Shown: positions 19,844 to 28,625 of the stretch, piece after piece
How the letters are laid out: the number at the start of each line of letters is the position of its first letter
Numbering within the stretch: position 1 is the first letter of the stretch
Origin: Paenibacillus sp. 453mf
GTDB taxonomy: Bacteria; Bacillota; Bacilli; Paenibacillales; Paenibacillaceae
Direction: 5' to 3'
Assembly (NCBI RefSeq): GCF_900116105.1
Contig: NZ_FPAC01000001.1
Location: 858,862-922,861, forward strand
DNA length: 64,000 nt
Translations under genes and position numbers: made by a program
The notes under the pieces: generated by a model
Database searches by the model: none
Seen by the model: the letters and a program-made list of their open reading frames with translations, nothing else
Told to the model about the DNA's origin: nothing

Positions 19844-19910
19844 ATTTATTAATAGAGAACGGGCATGATATAAGGCATCGTTCCTAAAATCGAAGGAGTG
19901 TACGTAAGAG

Positions 19911-20804
19911 ATGTGGAAGAAGACAGGTAAAAAAGCGGCGGTACTGTTGGCTGCAGTCATTATGGCAGGATCAATTACAGGGGGAGCAATGGATGTAGAA
20001 GCTACAGCCTACTCCAGTAAACAAACAGGAACATGGTTATGGGATACAACACAAATCAAAAGTGAGCCCGACAAAATATTGGATTTTGCAGAAACACAGG
20101 GGATCAATGCAATCTATTTGCAAATAAATAGAGATGTGGCTATACCGTATTATAAAGATTTTATCAGCAAGGCTACTGCTGAAGGGATTGAGGTTCAAAT
20201 TTTGGACGGCAGACCTGCATGGGGTCTATCATCGGGGCGTGAAGGATTAATGAGCTTTGTAGAATGGATAGAAGCGTATCAGAGCGGGGCTGAAGAGAAC
20301 GAGCGTTTTTCGGGAATACATGTGGATATTGAGCCCCATGTGCTTGCAGAATGGAAGTCAGATCGAGACAGTGTTGTCGCTCAGTGGCAGTCTAATGTAT
20401 CGTATCTAACGAATGAAGCAAAACGCATGGAGTTGAAGATTACTGCGGATATTCCTTTTTGGCTTGATAATTATACTGTACCTGGTGGGGATATGAAGAT
20501 CAGCAGCTGGATGATTCGCCAATTTGATGCAGTCGCTGTCATGGCGTATCGGGATACGGCAAATGCCATCTACAATGCAGCAGCCAGCGAACTGAAGGAA
20601 GCCTCCGAGCTTGGTAAGAAAGTATCCATCGCCGTTGAAACGAATCGAAGCAATGAAGGGAATTTTATTACCTTCTATGAAGAAGACTGTGATTACATGC
20701 GTGCAGAATTGCAAGAGCTTGAGCAAATGGCAAATAAGCATGATTCCTATATCGGAATTTCGGTTCATGATTATGGTAACTGGTCTAAACTAGCGAGCCG
20801 TTAA
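19911..20804 (+). CDS. Exported TIM-barrel-like protein under c-di-GMP riboswitch control
   Basis: 297 residues with an N-terminal signal sequence (MWKKTGKKAAVLLAAVIMAG, cleavage near residue 30). The mature part begins GTWLWDT and shows an alternating strand/helix pattern with glycoside-hydrolase-like strand ends: INAIYLQINRDV, IEVQILDGRPAW, GIHVDIEPH, ITADIPFW, AVAVMAYRD, VSIAVETN, YIGISVHDY. The IHVDIEPH and VAVMAYRD blocks resemble the catalytic strands of GH18-like barrels, but I cannot assign a family or activity. RBS AAGGAG precedes ATG. The riboswitch links it to biofilm, motility or surface behaviour. Confidence 0.88.
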   Translation: MWKKTGKKAAVLLAAVIMAGSITGGAMDVEATAYSSKQTGTWLWDTTQIKSEPDKILDFAETQGINAIYLQINRDVAIPYYKDFISKATAEGIEVQILDGRPAWGLSSGREGLMSFVEWIEAYQSGAEENERFSGIHVDIEPHVLAEWKSDRDSVVAQWQSNVSYLTNEAKRMELKITADIPFWLDNYTVPGGDMKISSWMIRQFDAVAVMAYRDTANAIYNAAASELKEASELGKKVSIAVETNRSNEGNFITFYEEDCDYMRAELQELEQMANKHDSYIGISVHDYGNWSKLASR

Positions 20805-20808
20805 TTGT

Positions 20809-20863
20809 AACAAGGGTGAGTTGGTAAGAACTGTGTGTTCTTACCAACTCACCCTTGTTTTCT
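20809..20863. terminator. Bidirectional terminator with 23-bp perfect stem
   Basis: Bases 20809-20831 are exactly complementary to 20837-20859 around a five-base loop, followed by TTTT; the opposite strand also ends in TT. It separates the convergent genes at 19911 and 20868. Confidence 0.9.
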
Positions 20864-20867
20864 TCAA

Positions 20868-21788
20868 TTAGGTTACCGAAATGGGATCCAAAGAGATTTG
20901 TTCAATGAACAGCTTGCGATATTGTGAAGGAGTCATCTTTTTTTGTTTCTTGAACAAAGTAATAAAGTAGCTGAGATTGTCGTAACCAACCTCCATCGCA
21001 ATATCTACAACCTTATAATTTGTATTTTCCAGCAGCTTGCATGCTCTTTGGATTCTGTAATTGTTAATGTAATCGATCGGGCTCTTCTGGACCATTTGTT
21101 TGAAGAAACGGCAGAAGTGCCCCTCACTCATATTAATATGTTCCGACAAGTCCTTGAGCTTGATAGGCTCACTATAGTGATCATGAATATAGCCGAGAGC
21201 GGTCTTTAGACGTTCAATCTTGTCCGGACTGCCGGCGGCAATGTTATTTCCTAAATCCGCTGCCTGCTGCATATAAGTGTACATCTCTGCAAGAATCAGA
21301 TACAGGTGTGCCTTGGTCGAGAGTTCCATCGTCGGCTTCATTAGCTCATGCTCCAGCAGAATCCGATCAATGTGTGAGAGGACAGATCTGCCCCATTCCG
21401 TATGACGTGAAATATGGCGAGGAGGGAGTAATTTCCTCTTCAATATGGGATCCATCATTTTCTCCTGCAGTGAATCAAACGAAGCACTGGACAGCCAGGC
21501 TGGATCGAATACGATGGCTGAAAAGACGCAGCGCTCCTCTCCTTGTAAATAGCCGGCATGAATTTCGCCGCTGCCTACAAAGATGGCATCGCCTGCTTGT
21601 GCTTCGTAAATATTCATATCAATATGGAAGACAGCAGAACCACGCTCAATAAGAATAAACTCCATCTCATCATGCCAATGGCAGTCAAGAATGCTGTCTC
21701 CATTCAGCTGATCTACTGACGGATAGACACTAACAGGATACATTGGGTTGCCATGCACGCGATTCTCTTTTAACAATTCTTTATTCAT
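20868..21788 (-). CDS. AraC family transcriptional regulator (cupin + HTH)
   Basis: 306 residues from ATG 21788, with AAGGAG on the minus strand upstream. Residues about 25-120 form a cupin sensor (DCHWHDEMEFILIERG, GDAIFVGSGEIHAG); the C-terminal 100 residues are the AraC double HTH (LKDLSEHINMSEGHFCRFFKQ and VAMEVGYDNLSYFITLFKKQ). It is divergent from the alpha-xylosidase gene at 22017 and most likely activates it in response to a sugar. The shared 228-base intergenic region has a cre site and inverted repeats. Confidence 0.93.
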   Translation of the reverse strand: MNKELLKENRVHGNPMYPVSVYPSVDQLNGDSILDCHWHDEMEFILIERGSAVFHIDMNIYEAQAGDAIFVGSGEIHAGYLQGEERCVFSAIVFDPAWLSSASFDSLQEKMMDPILKRKLLPPRHISRHTEWGRSVLSHIDRILLEHELMKPTMELSTKAHLYLILAEMYTYMQQAADLGNNIAAGSPDKIERLKTALGYIHDHYSEPIKLKDLSEHINMSEGHFCRFFKQMVQKSPIDYINNYRIQRACKLLENTNYKVVDIAMEVGYDNLSYFITLFKKQKKMTPSQYRKLFIEQISLDPISVT

Positions 21789-21861
21789 ATCACCAAGCTC
21801 CTTGTTTCTCTTCTACTTATATAGTAGAAATCCTATATATAGCAGATAATAGCTTCTTATG

Positions 21862-21876
21862 TTGAAATCGCTTCCA
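21862..21876 (+). promoter_or_regulatory. cre site before alpha-xylosidase gene
   Basis: TTGAAATCGCTTCCA fits WTGNAANCGNWWNCA at all fixed positions. It lies in the divergent region between the AraC regulator and alpha-xylosidase genes, so CcpA could repress either. Confidence 0.7.
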
Positions 21877-21923
21877 TAATATGTGCGTTATGTTAATATA
21901 AAGTGGCAATCCGGATGAAAATA

Positions 21924-21939
21924 TATCAAAATATTGATA
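21924..21939. promoter_or_regulatory. Inverted repeat, candidate regulator operator
   Basis: TATCAA-AATA-TTGATA is a 6-4-6 perfect dyad 78 bases before the alpha-xylosidase start. A further TATCAA-like half site follows at about 21977. Assignment to the neighbouring AraC protein is a guess. Confidence 0.35.
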
Positions 21940-22016
21940 CTATTCATCAAAATAACGTAAGAAAAACGATAATAATATCAATATTATTATAGTATAACCG
22001 AAGGGGGAAAGAAAAC

Positions 22017-24335
22017 ATGAAATTTACTGATGGATTCTGGTTGACTCGTGAAGGGTACCATATTCAAAACCCGACTGATATTCGTGATATTATACAAAAA
22101 GATAATTCTCTAACCGTTCATGCGGCTACTAAATATATTCGCACCAAAGGCGACACATTGAACGGTACATTGCTCAAAGCAACTTACAGCTCTCCTATGC
22201 CGAACGTTATTCGTGTAACGCTTAACCACCATAAGGGCAGAGTGAAGAAAGGTCCTGAGTTCGAGCTGATCAGTCAGGATGCTAACGTTGAGATCTCGGC
22301 AAACGAACAAGGCGCTGTACTTAAGAGTGGCGAGCTTGAAGTTCAAATCGACAAAACAAACGGCTGGGACGTAAGCTTCCTATACGGAGGCAAACGTATC
22401 ACTGGCAGTGGTCTCAGAGCAGCTGGCTACATCACAGGACCGAATAAGGAAGCTTACTTCCGTGAACAGCTTGACCTGGGTGTAGGTGAATACGTTTACG
22501 GTTTGGGTGAACGGTTTACTCCATTCGTGAAGAATGGTCAAGTGGTTGATACTTGGAATGAAGATGGCGGTACAAGCAGTGAGCAATCCTACAAGAACAT
22601 TCCATTCTATCTATCCAACAAAGGCTATGGTGTATTTGTAAACCATCCTGAACGTGTATCCTATGAGATTGCGTCCGAGAACGTCTCCAAGGTTCAATTC
22701 AGTGTTGAGGGAGAAACTTTGGAATACTTCATCATCGGCGGTGACAATCCGAAGGATGTGCTTGACAACTATACGAGGTTGACTGGAAAACCGGCACTTC
22801 CTCCAGCATGGACATTTGGTCTGTGGCTGACGACTTCCTTCACTACAGATTATGATGAAGGAACAGTAAATCACTTTGTGGACGGCATGGCTGAGCGAGA
22901 TCTTCCTCTCTCCGTATTCCACTTTGACTGCTTCTGGATGAAGGAGTATCAATGGTCTGATTTCGTATGGGACGAAGCAATGTTCCCAGATCCGGAAGGC
23001 ATGATTCAGCGTCTGAAAGACAAAGGACTTAAAATCTGTGCTTGGATTAATCCATATATTGCAGAAAAATCCTACTTGTTCGATGAAGGTATGGAGAACG
23101 GATATTTGGTCAAAACAGCGGACGGAAGCGTATGGCAATGGGATATGTGGCAAGCCGGAATGGCTCTTGTCGACTTCACGAATCCAGATGCTGTTAAATG
23201 GTATAAGAGCAAGCTGGAAGTGCTGCTTGATCAAGGTGTGGACTCCTTCAAAACAGACTTCGGTGAAAGAATTCCTACAGATGTCGTTTACTTTGACGGT
23301 TCTGATCCGGTTAAAATGCACAACTATTATACTCAGCTGTATAACAAAGCCGTATTTGAACTGCTTGAAGAGAAGCTTGGCAAGAATGAAGCTGCATTAT
23401 TTGCTCGTTCTGCAACAGCAGGCGGTCAACAGTTCCCTGTTCATTGGGGCGGTGATTGCTCTTCGACTTATGAATCCATGGCTGAATCGCTTCGCGGTGG
23501 ATTGTCACTTGGACTGTCCGGCTTCGGCTTCTGGAGCCATGACATCAGTGGCTTCGAGAATACAGCAACGCCAGATGTGTACAAGCGCTGGGTTCAATTT
23601 GGACTACTGTCTTCCCACAGCCGTTTGCACGGCAGCACATCCTATCGTGTGCCTTGGCTCTTTGACGAAGAATCCGTGGATGTCGTACGCGACTTTACTA
23701 AGCTTAAGATCAGCCTGATGCCTTATCTGTACAATTCTGCACAAGAATCGTCTGCACGAGGCATTCCAATGATGCGTGCGATGATGCTTGAGTTCCCAGA
23801 GGACCCTGCAACATATAGCTTGGACACTCAATATATGTTTGGTGACTCCGTTCTTGTTGCGCCGATCTTCAACAAAGAAGGCGATGTTACTTACTATCTG
23901 CCCGAAGGCACTTGGACCAACTTCCTTACAGGAGAGAAAATTCAAGGCGGACGCTTCGTTCGTGAGAATCATAGCTTCCGCACATTGCCGATGATGATCA
24001 AGCCGAACAGCTTGATTGCAGTGGGTGCGGTTAATGATGTGATTGAATATGACTATGCTGAGAATGTGTCGTTGCATTTGTTCGAGCTTGGTGAAGGTAA
24101 CCAGGCAGAAGCGAATGTGGTGAGCACTCGTTCTGAACAAGAGCTGAATGTGAAGGCCGTTCATTCTGGAGCTGGCATCGAAGTAACGGCTGAAGGAACA
24201 GGTAAAGCCTGGACGCTCGTTCTTCGCGGTATTCATGAAGTATCTGCTGTACAAGGCGGAACGGCTGCGAATGGAGAGCATGGTATTGTTGTCACTCCTG
24301 ACGCATTTACTGGCAAGATTTCAATATCACTTTAA
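22017..24335 (+). CDS. GH31 alpha-xylosidase (YicI type)
   Basis: 772 residues, ATG 22017 after AAGGGGGAAAG. Length, domain order and motifs match YicI: catalytic nucleophile D414 in KTDFGERIP and acid/base D480 in HWGGDCSS, equivalent to D416 and D482 of the E. coli enzyme by position. The GLGERFTPFVKNG and WSHDISGFE blocks are also conserved. It releases alpha-linked xylose from isoprimeverose-type xyloglucan fragments in the cytoplasm; there is no signal peptide. Regulated presumably by the divergent AraC protein and by CcpA. Confidence 0.96.
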   Translation: MKFTDGFWLTREGYHIQNPTDIRDIIQKDNSLTVHAATKYIRTKGDTLNGTLLKATYSSPMPNVIRVTLNHHKGRVKKGPEFELISQDANVEISANEQGAVLKSGELEVQIDKTNGWDVSFLYGGKRITGSGLRAAGYITGPNKEAYFREQLDLGVGEYVYGLGERFTPFVKNGQVVDTWNEDGGTSSEQSYKNIPFYLSNKGYGVFVNHPERVSYEIASENVSKVQFSVEGETLEYFIIGGDNPKDVLDNYTRLTGKPALPPAWTFGLWLTTSFTTDYDEGTVNHFVDGMAERDLPLSVFHFDCFWMKEYQWSDFVWDEAMFPDPEGMIQRLKDKGLKICAWINPYIAEKSYLFDEGMENGYLVKTADGSVWQWDMWQAGMALVDFTNPDAVKWYKSKLEVLLDQGVDSFKTDFGERIPTDVVYFDGSDPVKMHNYYTQLYNKAVFELLEEKLGKNEAALFARSATAGGQQFPVHWGGDCSSTYESMAESLRGGLSLGLSGFGFWSHDISGFENTATPDVYKRWVQFGLLSSHSRLHGSTSYRVPWLFDEESVDVVRDFTKLKISLMPYLYNSAQESSARGIPMMRAMMLEFPEDPATYSLDTQYMFGDSVLVAPIFNKEGDVTYYLPEGTWTNFLTGEKIQGGRFVRENHSFRTLPMMIKPNSLIAVGAVNDVIEYDYAENVSLHLFELGEGNQAEANVVSTRSEQELNVKAVHSGAGIEVTAEGTGKAWTLVLRGIHEVSAVQGGTAANGEHGIVVTPDAFTGKISISL

Positions 24336-24354
24336 AATCATTTGATTTGACACT

Positions 24355-24381
24355 GCGGTGCCTTTGGCACCGCCTTTTTTT
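24355..24381 (+). terminator. Terminator of alpha-xylosidase gene
   Basis: GCGGTGCC-TTT-GGCACCGC perfect 8-bp stem followed by C and seven T. Confidence 0.92.
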
Positions 24382-24559
24382 GTTCACTTCGCATATTCCT
24401 CCAATACTCTTCCAATTTAGTAGTTCCTGATCAAGCGCGTATAATTTAAACAGGAAATAGCCACATTAATATAGTCGCAAGCAGAGAATACTCACATGAT
24501 GTGCTGATTGGCAGGCACTTATTGCATTTTCCAACTTTATAAAGGTGGGTAAACATCCA

Positions 24560-25846
24560 ATGGAAAACAAGAAGCTCGATCTGGCAGCACTTTCATCCAT
24601 TCCTCTAATTATGACTTTGGGCAACTCAGCGTTGATCCCGATCATGCCGCAAATATCAAGAGAGCTAAAAGTCTCGACCTTTATGGTTAGTATGCTCATC
24701 ACCGTCTATGCAGTCGTTGCCATTATACTTATTCCGATTGCGGGGTATTTGTCGGATCGATTTGGGCGGAAGGCCGTAATCATTCCGAGCCTTATCATTG
24801 CAGCTGTCGGAGGAGCTGTATCGGCAGGTGCTGCCTGGTGGCTGACGAATGGCGCAGCGTATTGGGTCATCCTTGGCGGCAGGCTCTTGCAAGGCATTGG
24901 AGCAGCCGGAGCTTTTCCCATCGTCATTCCGCTGGTCGGAGACATGTTTGAAGATGAAGAGCAGGTAAGCAAGAGCCTGGGTATTATTGAAACTTCAAAT
25001 ACTCTAGGGAAAGTGCTAAGTCCCATCATTGGCGCCGCACTTGCCGTATGGCTATGGTATGCTCCATTCTTGATGATTCCGGTTCTATGCCTAATCTCTG
25101 TTCTCCTCGTCATCTTCTTGGTTAAAAGTCCGAGTACCAAAAAGGAAGCGCCTTCTTTCCGGGAGTTTATCGGATCTATAAAAGACATTCTTGCCGAGAA
25201 AGGGCGCTGGCTTTATGCGATTTTTGCAGTAGGCTGTATTTGTATGTTTGTTATATTCGGAGTGCTGTTTTATTTATCCGAGGTTCTCGAATCCCGATAC
25301 GACATTCATGGAGTGACCAAAGGTTTTATCCTTGCGATTCCTCTTGCTGCTCTATGCCTGTCTTCTTTTTGGAGTGGCAAGATCATTGGCAAACATAAAA
25401 AGCGAATGAAATGGATTGGCTGCTTCGGACTTATCTTAATGACGGCATCGCTGGTTGTCATGGGCTTCTCAAGCCAGATTTACTACGTCATTGGTGTATT
25501 TACCGCCGGTGGAATCGGCATTGGCGCTGCGCTGCCTTGTTTGGATGCACTGATCACGGAAGGGATTGAGGAGGAGCAGCGGGGAACGATTACGGCATTA
25601 TTCAGCAGCATGCGGTTTATCGGGGTATCCTTAGGTCCGCCAGTTATCTCAATTCTGCTGGGTACATCGCATTTAATCCTATTTATCACGCTTGCCGCTG
25701 TGGGAGCAGCAGGCATTCTGCTTACCTTGTTTGCAATCCGGCCCTCAGAGGATGGGGACGATAAGAATGGAGATAACAAAAAAACAAAAAATGTGCATTA
25801 CCGTTTAGGTGGAAAGAGCATGGTCAGAGTTAAAAAGAAAGTTTAA
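24560..25846 (+). CDS. MFS transporter, drug exporter-like, 12 helices
   Basis: 428 residues from ATG 24560; AAAGGTGG lies about 11 bases upstream, better than the in-frame GTG 24545. About 12 hydrophobic segments are visible, with the MFS loop 2-3 motif GYLSDRFGRKAV and motif C-like GRLLQGIGAAGAFPIVIPLVGD, which mark proton antiporters that export drugs or siderophores. The family resembles Bacillus YmfD-type exporters, but the substrate is unknown. The C-terminal tail after the last helix is charged. It converges on another MFS gene. Confidence 0.9.
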   Translation: MENKKLDLAALSSIPLIMTLGNSALIPIMPQISRELKVSTFMVSMLITVYAVVAIILIPIAGYLSDRFGRKAVIIPSLIIAAVGGAVSAGAAWWLTNGAAYWVILGGRLLQGIGAAGAFPIVIPLVGDMFEDEEQVSKSLGIIETSNTLGKVLSPIIGAALAVWLWYAPFLMIPVLCLISVLLVIFLVKSPSTKKEAPSFREFIGSIKDILAEKGRWLYAIFAVGCICMFVIFGVLFYLSEVLESRYDIHGVTKGFILAIPLAALCLSSFWSGKIIGKHKKRMKWIGCFGLILMTASLVVMGFSSQIYYVIGVFTAGGIGIGAALPCLDALITEGIEEEQRGTITALFSSMRFIGVSLGPPVISILLGTSHLILFITLAAVGAAGILLTLFAIRPSEDGDDKNGDNKKTKNVHYRLGGKSMVRVKKKV

Positions 25847-25853
25847 AAAGATA

Positions 25854-25886
25854 AGCCTGCATTTCGTTTAGAAATGCAGGCTCTTT
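25854..25886. terminator. Bidirectional terminator between two MFS genes
   Basis: AGCCTGCATTTC (25854-25865) pairs with GAAATGCAGGCT (25871-25882), five-base loop, then CTTT on the plus strand and an AT-rich tail on the minus strand. Confidence 0.85.
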
Positions 25887-25894
25887 GGTCAACT

Positions 25895-27085
25895 CTAGCC
25901 TTCTTGTGTGGCTGCACGCTGTTTGGCCAAGCGCGCATAAATCACATAAATCACAAGCAACAGAACGATGAATAGTGCTGAGTAACGGTACATATCTGCA
26001 TAGCTGGTAACAGAGGCGATAATGCCTAGCAAGAGAGCGCCGATGGCAATTCCGAAATCAAGGGTGTTCAAAAACATACCATTGGCCAAGCCACGCTGAG
26101 AAGGGTGAACGACTTGAATCATCCATGTCTGGAAGGTTGGCTGAAGTGAGCCATAGCCTAATCCAAACAAAAAAGCAGCAAAGAATAGACTGAGCGTAGA
26201 ACTGGTGAATGATAAAATGACGAGTCCGATAATAATAAATATGGAGCCGGGAAGTATCAGTGCACCATGTCCTTTTGAATCATAAATACGTCCTGCAATT
26301 GGTCGAATCATTAAGATCGCAATGGCGTTAAACAAGAAGAAGAGCGCTGGATTTGCAATCCCTTGTTCTGCACCGAAGATAGCGATGAAGCTGACCAGGC
26401 CTCCATAGGATACGGCCATGAGTCCGTTAAGAAAGGATGGAATAACAAGCGCAGTATTGAAGCCTTTTTTCTCAGGCACTGCAAAAGGATTGTTCACTTC
26501 CTGTGGTTTATTTACTTTTTTGGAAGTGAGCATATAACTAAGCGGAACGATGACAATAATAATGATGGCAGTTGACCAGGTCAGCAGTCCAAAGCCGTTA
26601 GAGTTAAGCAGTGATAATCCGACTATGGGTCCTATAGACATCGCGAGGCTCGTGGACAGACCGAAGTAACCCATTCCTTCTCCCATCCGTTTTACAGGAA
26701 TAATATCGGAGGCCATCGTAGGGAAGGCGGTGCTGCTCATGCCGAAGCCTACGCCGAACACCATGCGCAAGACCAGGAGAGTACCCATTATGGCTGCAAA
26801 ATGATAGCCGAGCGTAGCGAGCAGGGCAACGAGAATACCAAAGTAGATCATGAAATTGCGCTTTCCTTTTTCTAACTGCTTAGCAGCGAAGATTCTGGCA
26901 ATAATGGCGCTAAGTGCAAACAGGGTAGTGAACAGGCTGACTTGTAAGGAATTGGCGCTGAATTCGCCCTGCACATATGCTGGCAGCGTAGAAACGATCA
27001 TATGTAGCTGTAGAAACAGCAAAAAATTACATAGTGTTAAAATAACGAATTCCTTCGTCCATAATTTCGTTTGTTCATGCTGCAT
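25895..27085 (-). CDS. MFS transporter, 12 helices
   Basis: 396 residues. Twelve hydrophobic segments, with a loop around AAKQLEKGKRNFM and GRIYDSKGHGAL, typical of the Bacillus YfkF/YwoG-like exporter branch. Start ATG at 27085 has AAGGAG about 13 bases upstream on the minus strand. It lies 59 bases after the MarR gene, in the same direction, so it is probably the target of that regulator, a common MarR-efflux pairing. Substrate unknown. Confidence 0.9.
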   Translation of the reverse strand: MQHEQTKLWTKEFVILTLCNFLLFLQLHMIVSTLPAYVQGEFSANSLQVSLFTTLFALSAIIARIFAAKQLEKGKRNFMIYFGILVALLATLGYHFAAIMGTLLVLRMVFGVGFGMSSTAFPTMASDIIPVKRMGEGMGYFGLSTSLAMSIGPIVGLSLLNSNGFGLLTWSTAIIIIVIVPLSYMLTSKKVNKPQEVNNPFAVPEKKGFNTALVIPSFLNGLMAVSYGGLVSFIAIFGAEQGIANPALFFLFNAIAILMIRPIAGRIYDSKGHGALILPGSIFIIIGLVILSFTSSTLSLFFAAFLFGLGYGSLQPTFQTWMIQVVHPSQRGLANGMFLNTLDFGIAIGALLLGIIASVTSYADMYRYSALFIVLLLVIYVIYARLAKQRAATQEG

Positions 27086-27144
27086 GTGTTTTGTTAAACT
27101 CCTTCTGTGTGTGAGATGTTACTGTGTACATATTTAAACCTGTA

Positions 27145-27603
27145 TTACTTCGCTTGGGGTTCCTTCTCTAGAAGTGTATCAAGATAAGATCCCATCTCCG
27201 AAAGTACATTCCAAAAAACCTCCATATCCTCCTTCGGAATGATTTGAGCAATTTCTTCATTAAAGCTGTTTTCTAACGGCAATAATGTACCGGAGAGTTC
27301 TCTGCCGAGGTCAGTAAGAAAGAGCTCGAAGGCACGGCGGTCCTTTTGACTGGGCTTGCGTATAATCAGGTTCTTCTTCTCCAGCATATCAAGTATTCTT
27401 GTTGTGGTGGGTTGATCTTTATAGGCTTTAACGGCGATTTCACGCTGATTCAGGCCTTCGTTCAAGTAAATTTGCAGCATGACAGACCACTGCTCTGTCG
27501 TGATGTCATAGGCTTTGAGCCGCTGGGTCATTACACTAACTGCACGTCTATGAATAACACCGAGCATGAAGCCGATGGAGCGATCTGATATGGATGTGTT
27601 CAA
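27145..27603 (-). CDS. MarR family transcriptional regulator
   Basis: 152 residues from TTG 27603; AAAGGAG at 27620-27614 is then 10 bases away. A longer frame from TTG 27624 would place the RBS inside the gene and is rejected. The winged helix core is clear: TEQWSVMLQIYLNEGLNQREIAVKAYKDQPTTTRILDMLEKKNLI followed by the wing RKPSQKDRRAF. It is the first gene of a two-gene unit with the MFS exporter and probably represses both. Confidence 0.9.
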   Translation of the reverse strand: MNTSISDRSIGFMLGVIHRRAVSVMTQRLKAYDITTEQWSVMLQIYLNEGLNQREIAVKAYKDQPTTTRILDMLEKKNLIIRKPSQKDRRAFELFLTDLGRELSGTLLPLENSFNEEIAQIIPKEDMEVFWNVLSEMGSYLDTLLEKEPQAK

Positions 27604-27794
27604 ATGGAATAGAACTCCTTTCAATGTAAACCTTTTTGATCATTTTACTTGTCATGCTAATATTATTGAATGTGATAATATCTGTCAATCGGTATTCCAA
27701 GCTTTTAACTAAAATGGATCCTATATATGTCAGCATGATGAAGAAATGATATATTTAAAATGGTGTATACGAAGGAATCAGAGGAGGTGCGGTT

Positions 27795-28433
27795 ATGGAA
27801 TTATCGAGCAGACAACAGGAAATTATCGACCTGGTCTCACGTTACGCCCCGATCACAGGAGACCATATTGCAGAGCAGCTCGGTTTAAGCCGTCCTACCA
27901 TCAGGTCTGACTTGTCTATACTGGTGATGCTCGGATTGCTGGATGCGAAGCCTAAGGTTGGATATACTCTTGGAACGGCAATAAGTGAGCTCAGTCAGAT
28001 GAATGAGCAAATATCCAGGCTGACGATTAACGATGTGCTGACACCACCCATTCTGATCCAGGAGCATCGAAGTGCATATGATGCAGTCGCTTTGTTATTT
28101 CAGGAGAATACAGGAACACTTTTTGTGGAAAATGAAAGCCTTGATTTTGTAGGTATTGTTTCTCGAAAGGATCTGCTCAAAATCACACTCGGACATGCAG
28201 ATTTAAAAACCATTCCAGTTAGCCTCACCATGACCAGACGAGCGCAAACCGTTGCCCTTGCGCCGAGTGATCCGGTCGGGCTCGCTGCCCAAATGCTGAT
28301 TCGCTATCAAGTCAATTGTCTCCCTGTAATACGTGGTGAAGGAGAAGCAAGAGAAGCAGGTGAGCATGAAGTGATTGGGAGAGTGTCGAAGACGACTTTG
28401 CTTCAGTTATTCATTGAGCTGGCAGGAGTCTAG
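27795..28433 (+). CDS. CcpN-like repressor (HTH + two CBS domains)
   Basis: 212 residues, the same length as Bacillus CcpN. ATG 27795 follows AGGAGGTG. N-terminal winged helix (ITGDHIAEQLGLSRPTIRSDLSILVMLGLL) ends in the GYTLG turn; two CBS repeats follow (about residues 75-135 and 140-205) with VGIVSRKDLL and VIGRVSKTTLL at their ends. CcpN represses gluconeogenic genes and senses nucleotides through its CBS pair. No ppsR-like partner gene is adjacent here, so this may be a paralogue rather than CcpN itself. Confidence 0.88.
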   Translation: MELSSRQQEIIDLVSRYAPITGDHIAEQLGLSRPTIRSDLSILVMLGLLDAKPKVGYTLGTAISELSQMNEQISRLTINDVLTPPILIQEHRSAYDAVALLFQENTGTLFVENESLDFVGIVSRKDLLKITLGHADLKTIPVSLTMTRRAQTVALAPSDPVGLAAQMLIRYQVNCLPVIRGEGEAREAGEHEVIGRVSKTTLLQLFIELAGV

Positions 28434-28472
28434 CGAGGGGAACTTATACATTACCGATCTCCCGGGAGGGAA

Positions 28473-28592
28473 ATGAATTTTATCTTTATCGGTATTGTTT
28501 TAATTATTGGATTCTTTGGAATCATTGGAAATCAGAATTTGATGTTTACTCTGCTTATCCTTAATTGTAGAATTTCCTCTTCAGTGGGATAA
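28473..28592 (+). CDS. Small hydrophobic ORF, possibly a DUF441-like remnant
   Basis: 39 codons starting ATG 28473, with GGGAGGG only two bases upstream. The product is one hydrophobic helix, and FFGIIGNQNLMFTLLIL is reminiscent of the first helix of DUF441 (YtwI-like) membrane proteins, which are about 150 residues long. If real, it is a truncated copy; it may also be non-coding. Confidence 0.3.
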   Translation: MNFIFIGIVLIIGFFGIIGNQNLMFTLLILNCRISSSVG

Positions 28593-28625
28593 TAGATGAT
28601 TATGTACAGGAAGGGGACGGATTAA

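Larger units (their letters stand above)
19519..19910 (+). other. Intergenic region with terminator and riboswitch
   Basis: 392 bases. It contains the adenine deaminase terminator (19547-19586), about 170 bases without a recognisable gene, then the c-di-GMP-I aptamer (19761-19843) and about 67 bases of leader ending in AAGGAG before ATG 19911. No convincing sigma-A promoter for the riboswitch transcript could be seen. Confidence 0.7.
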
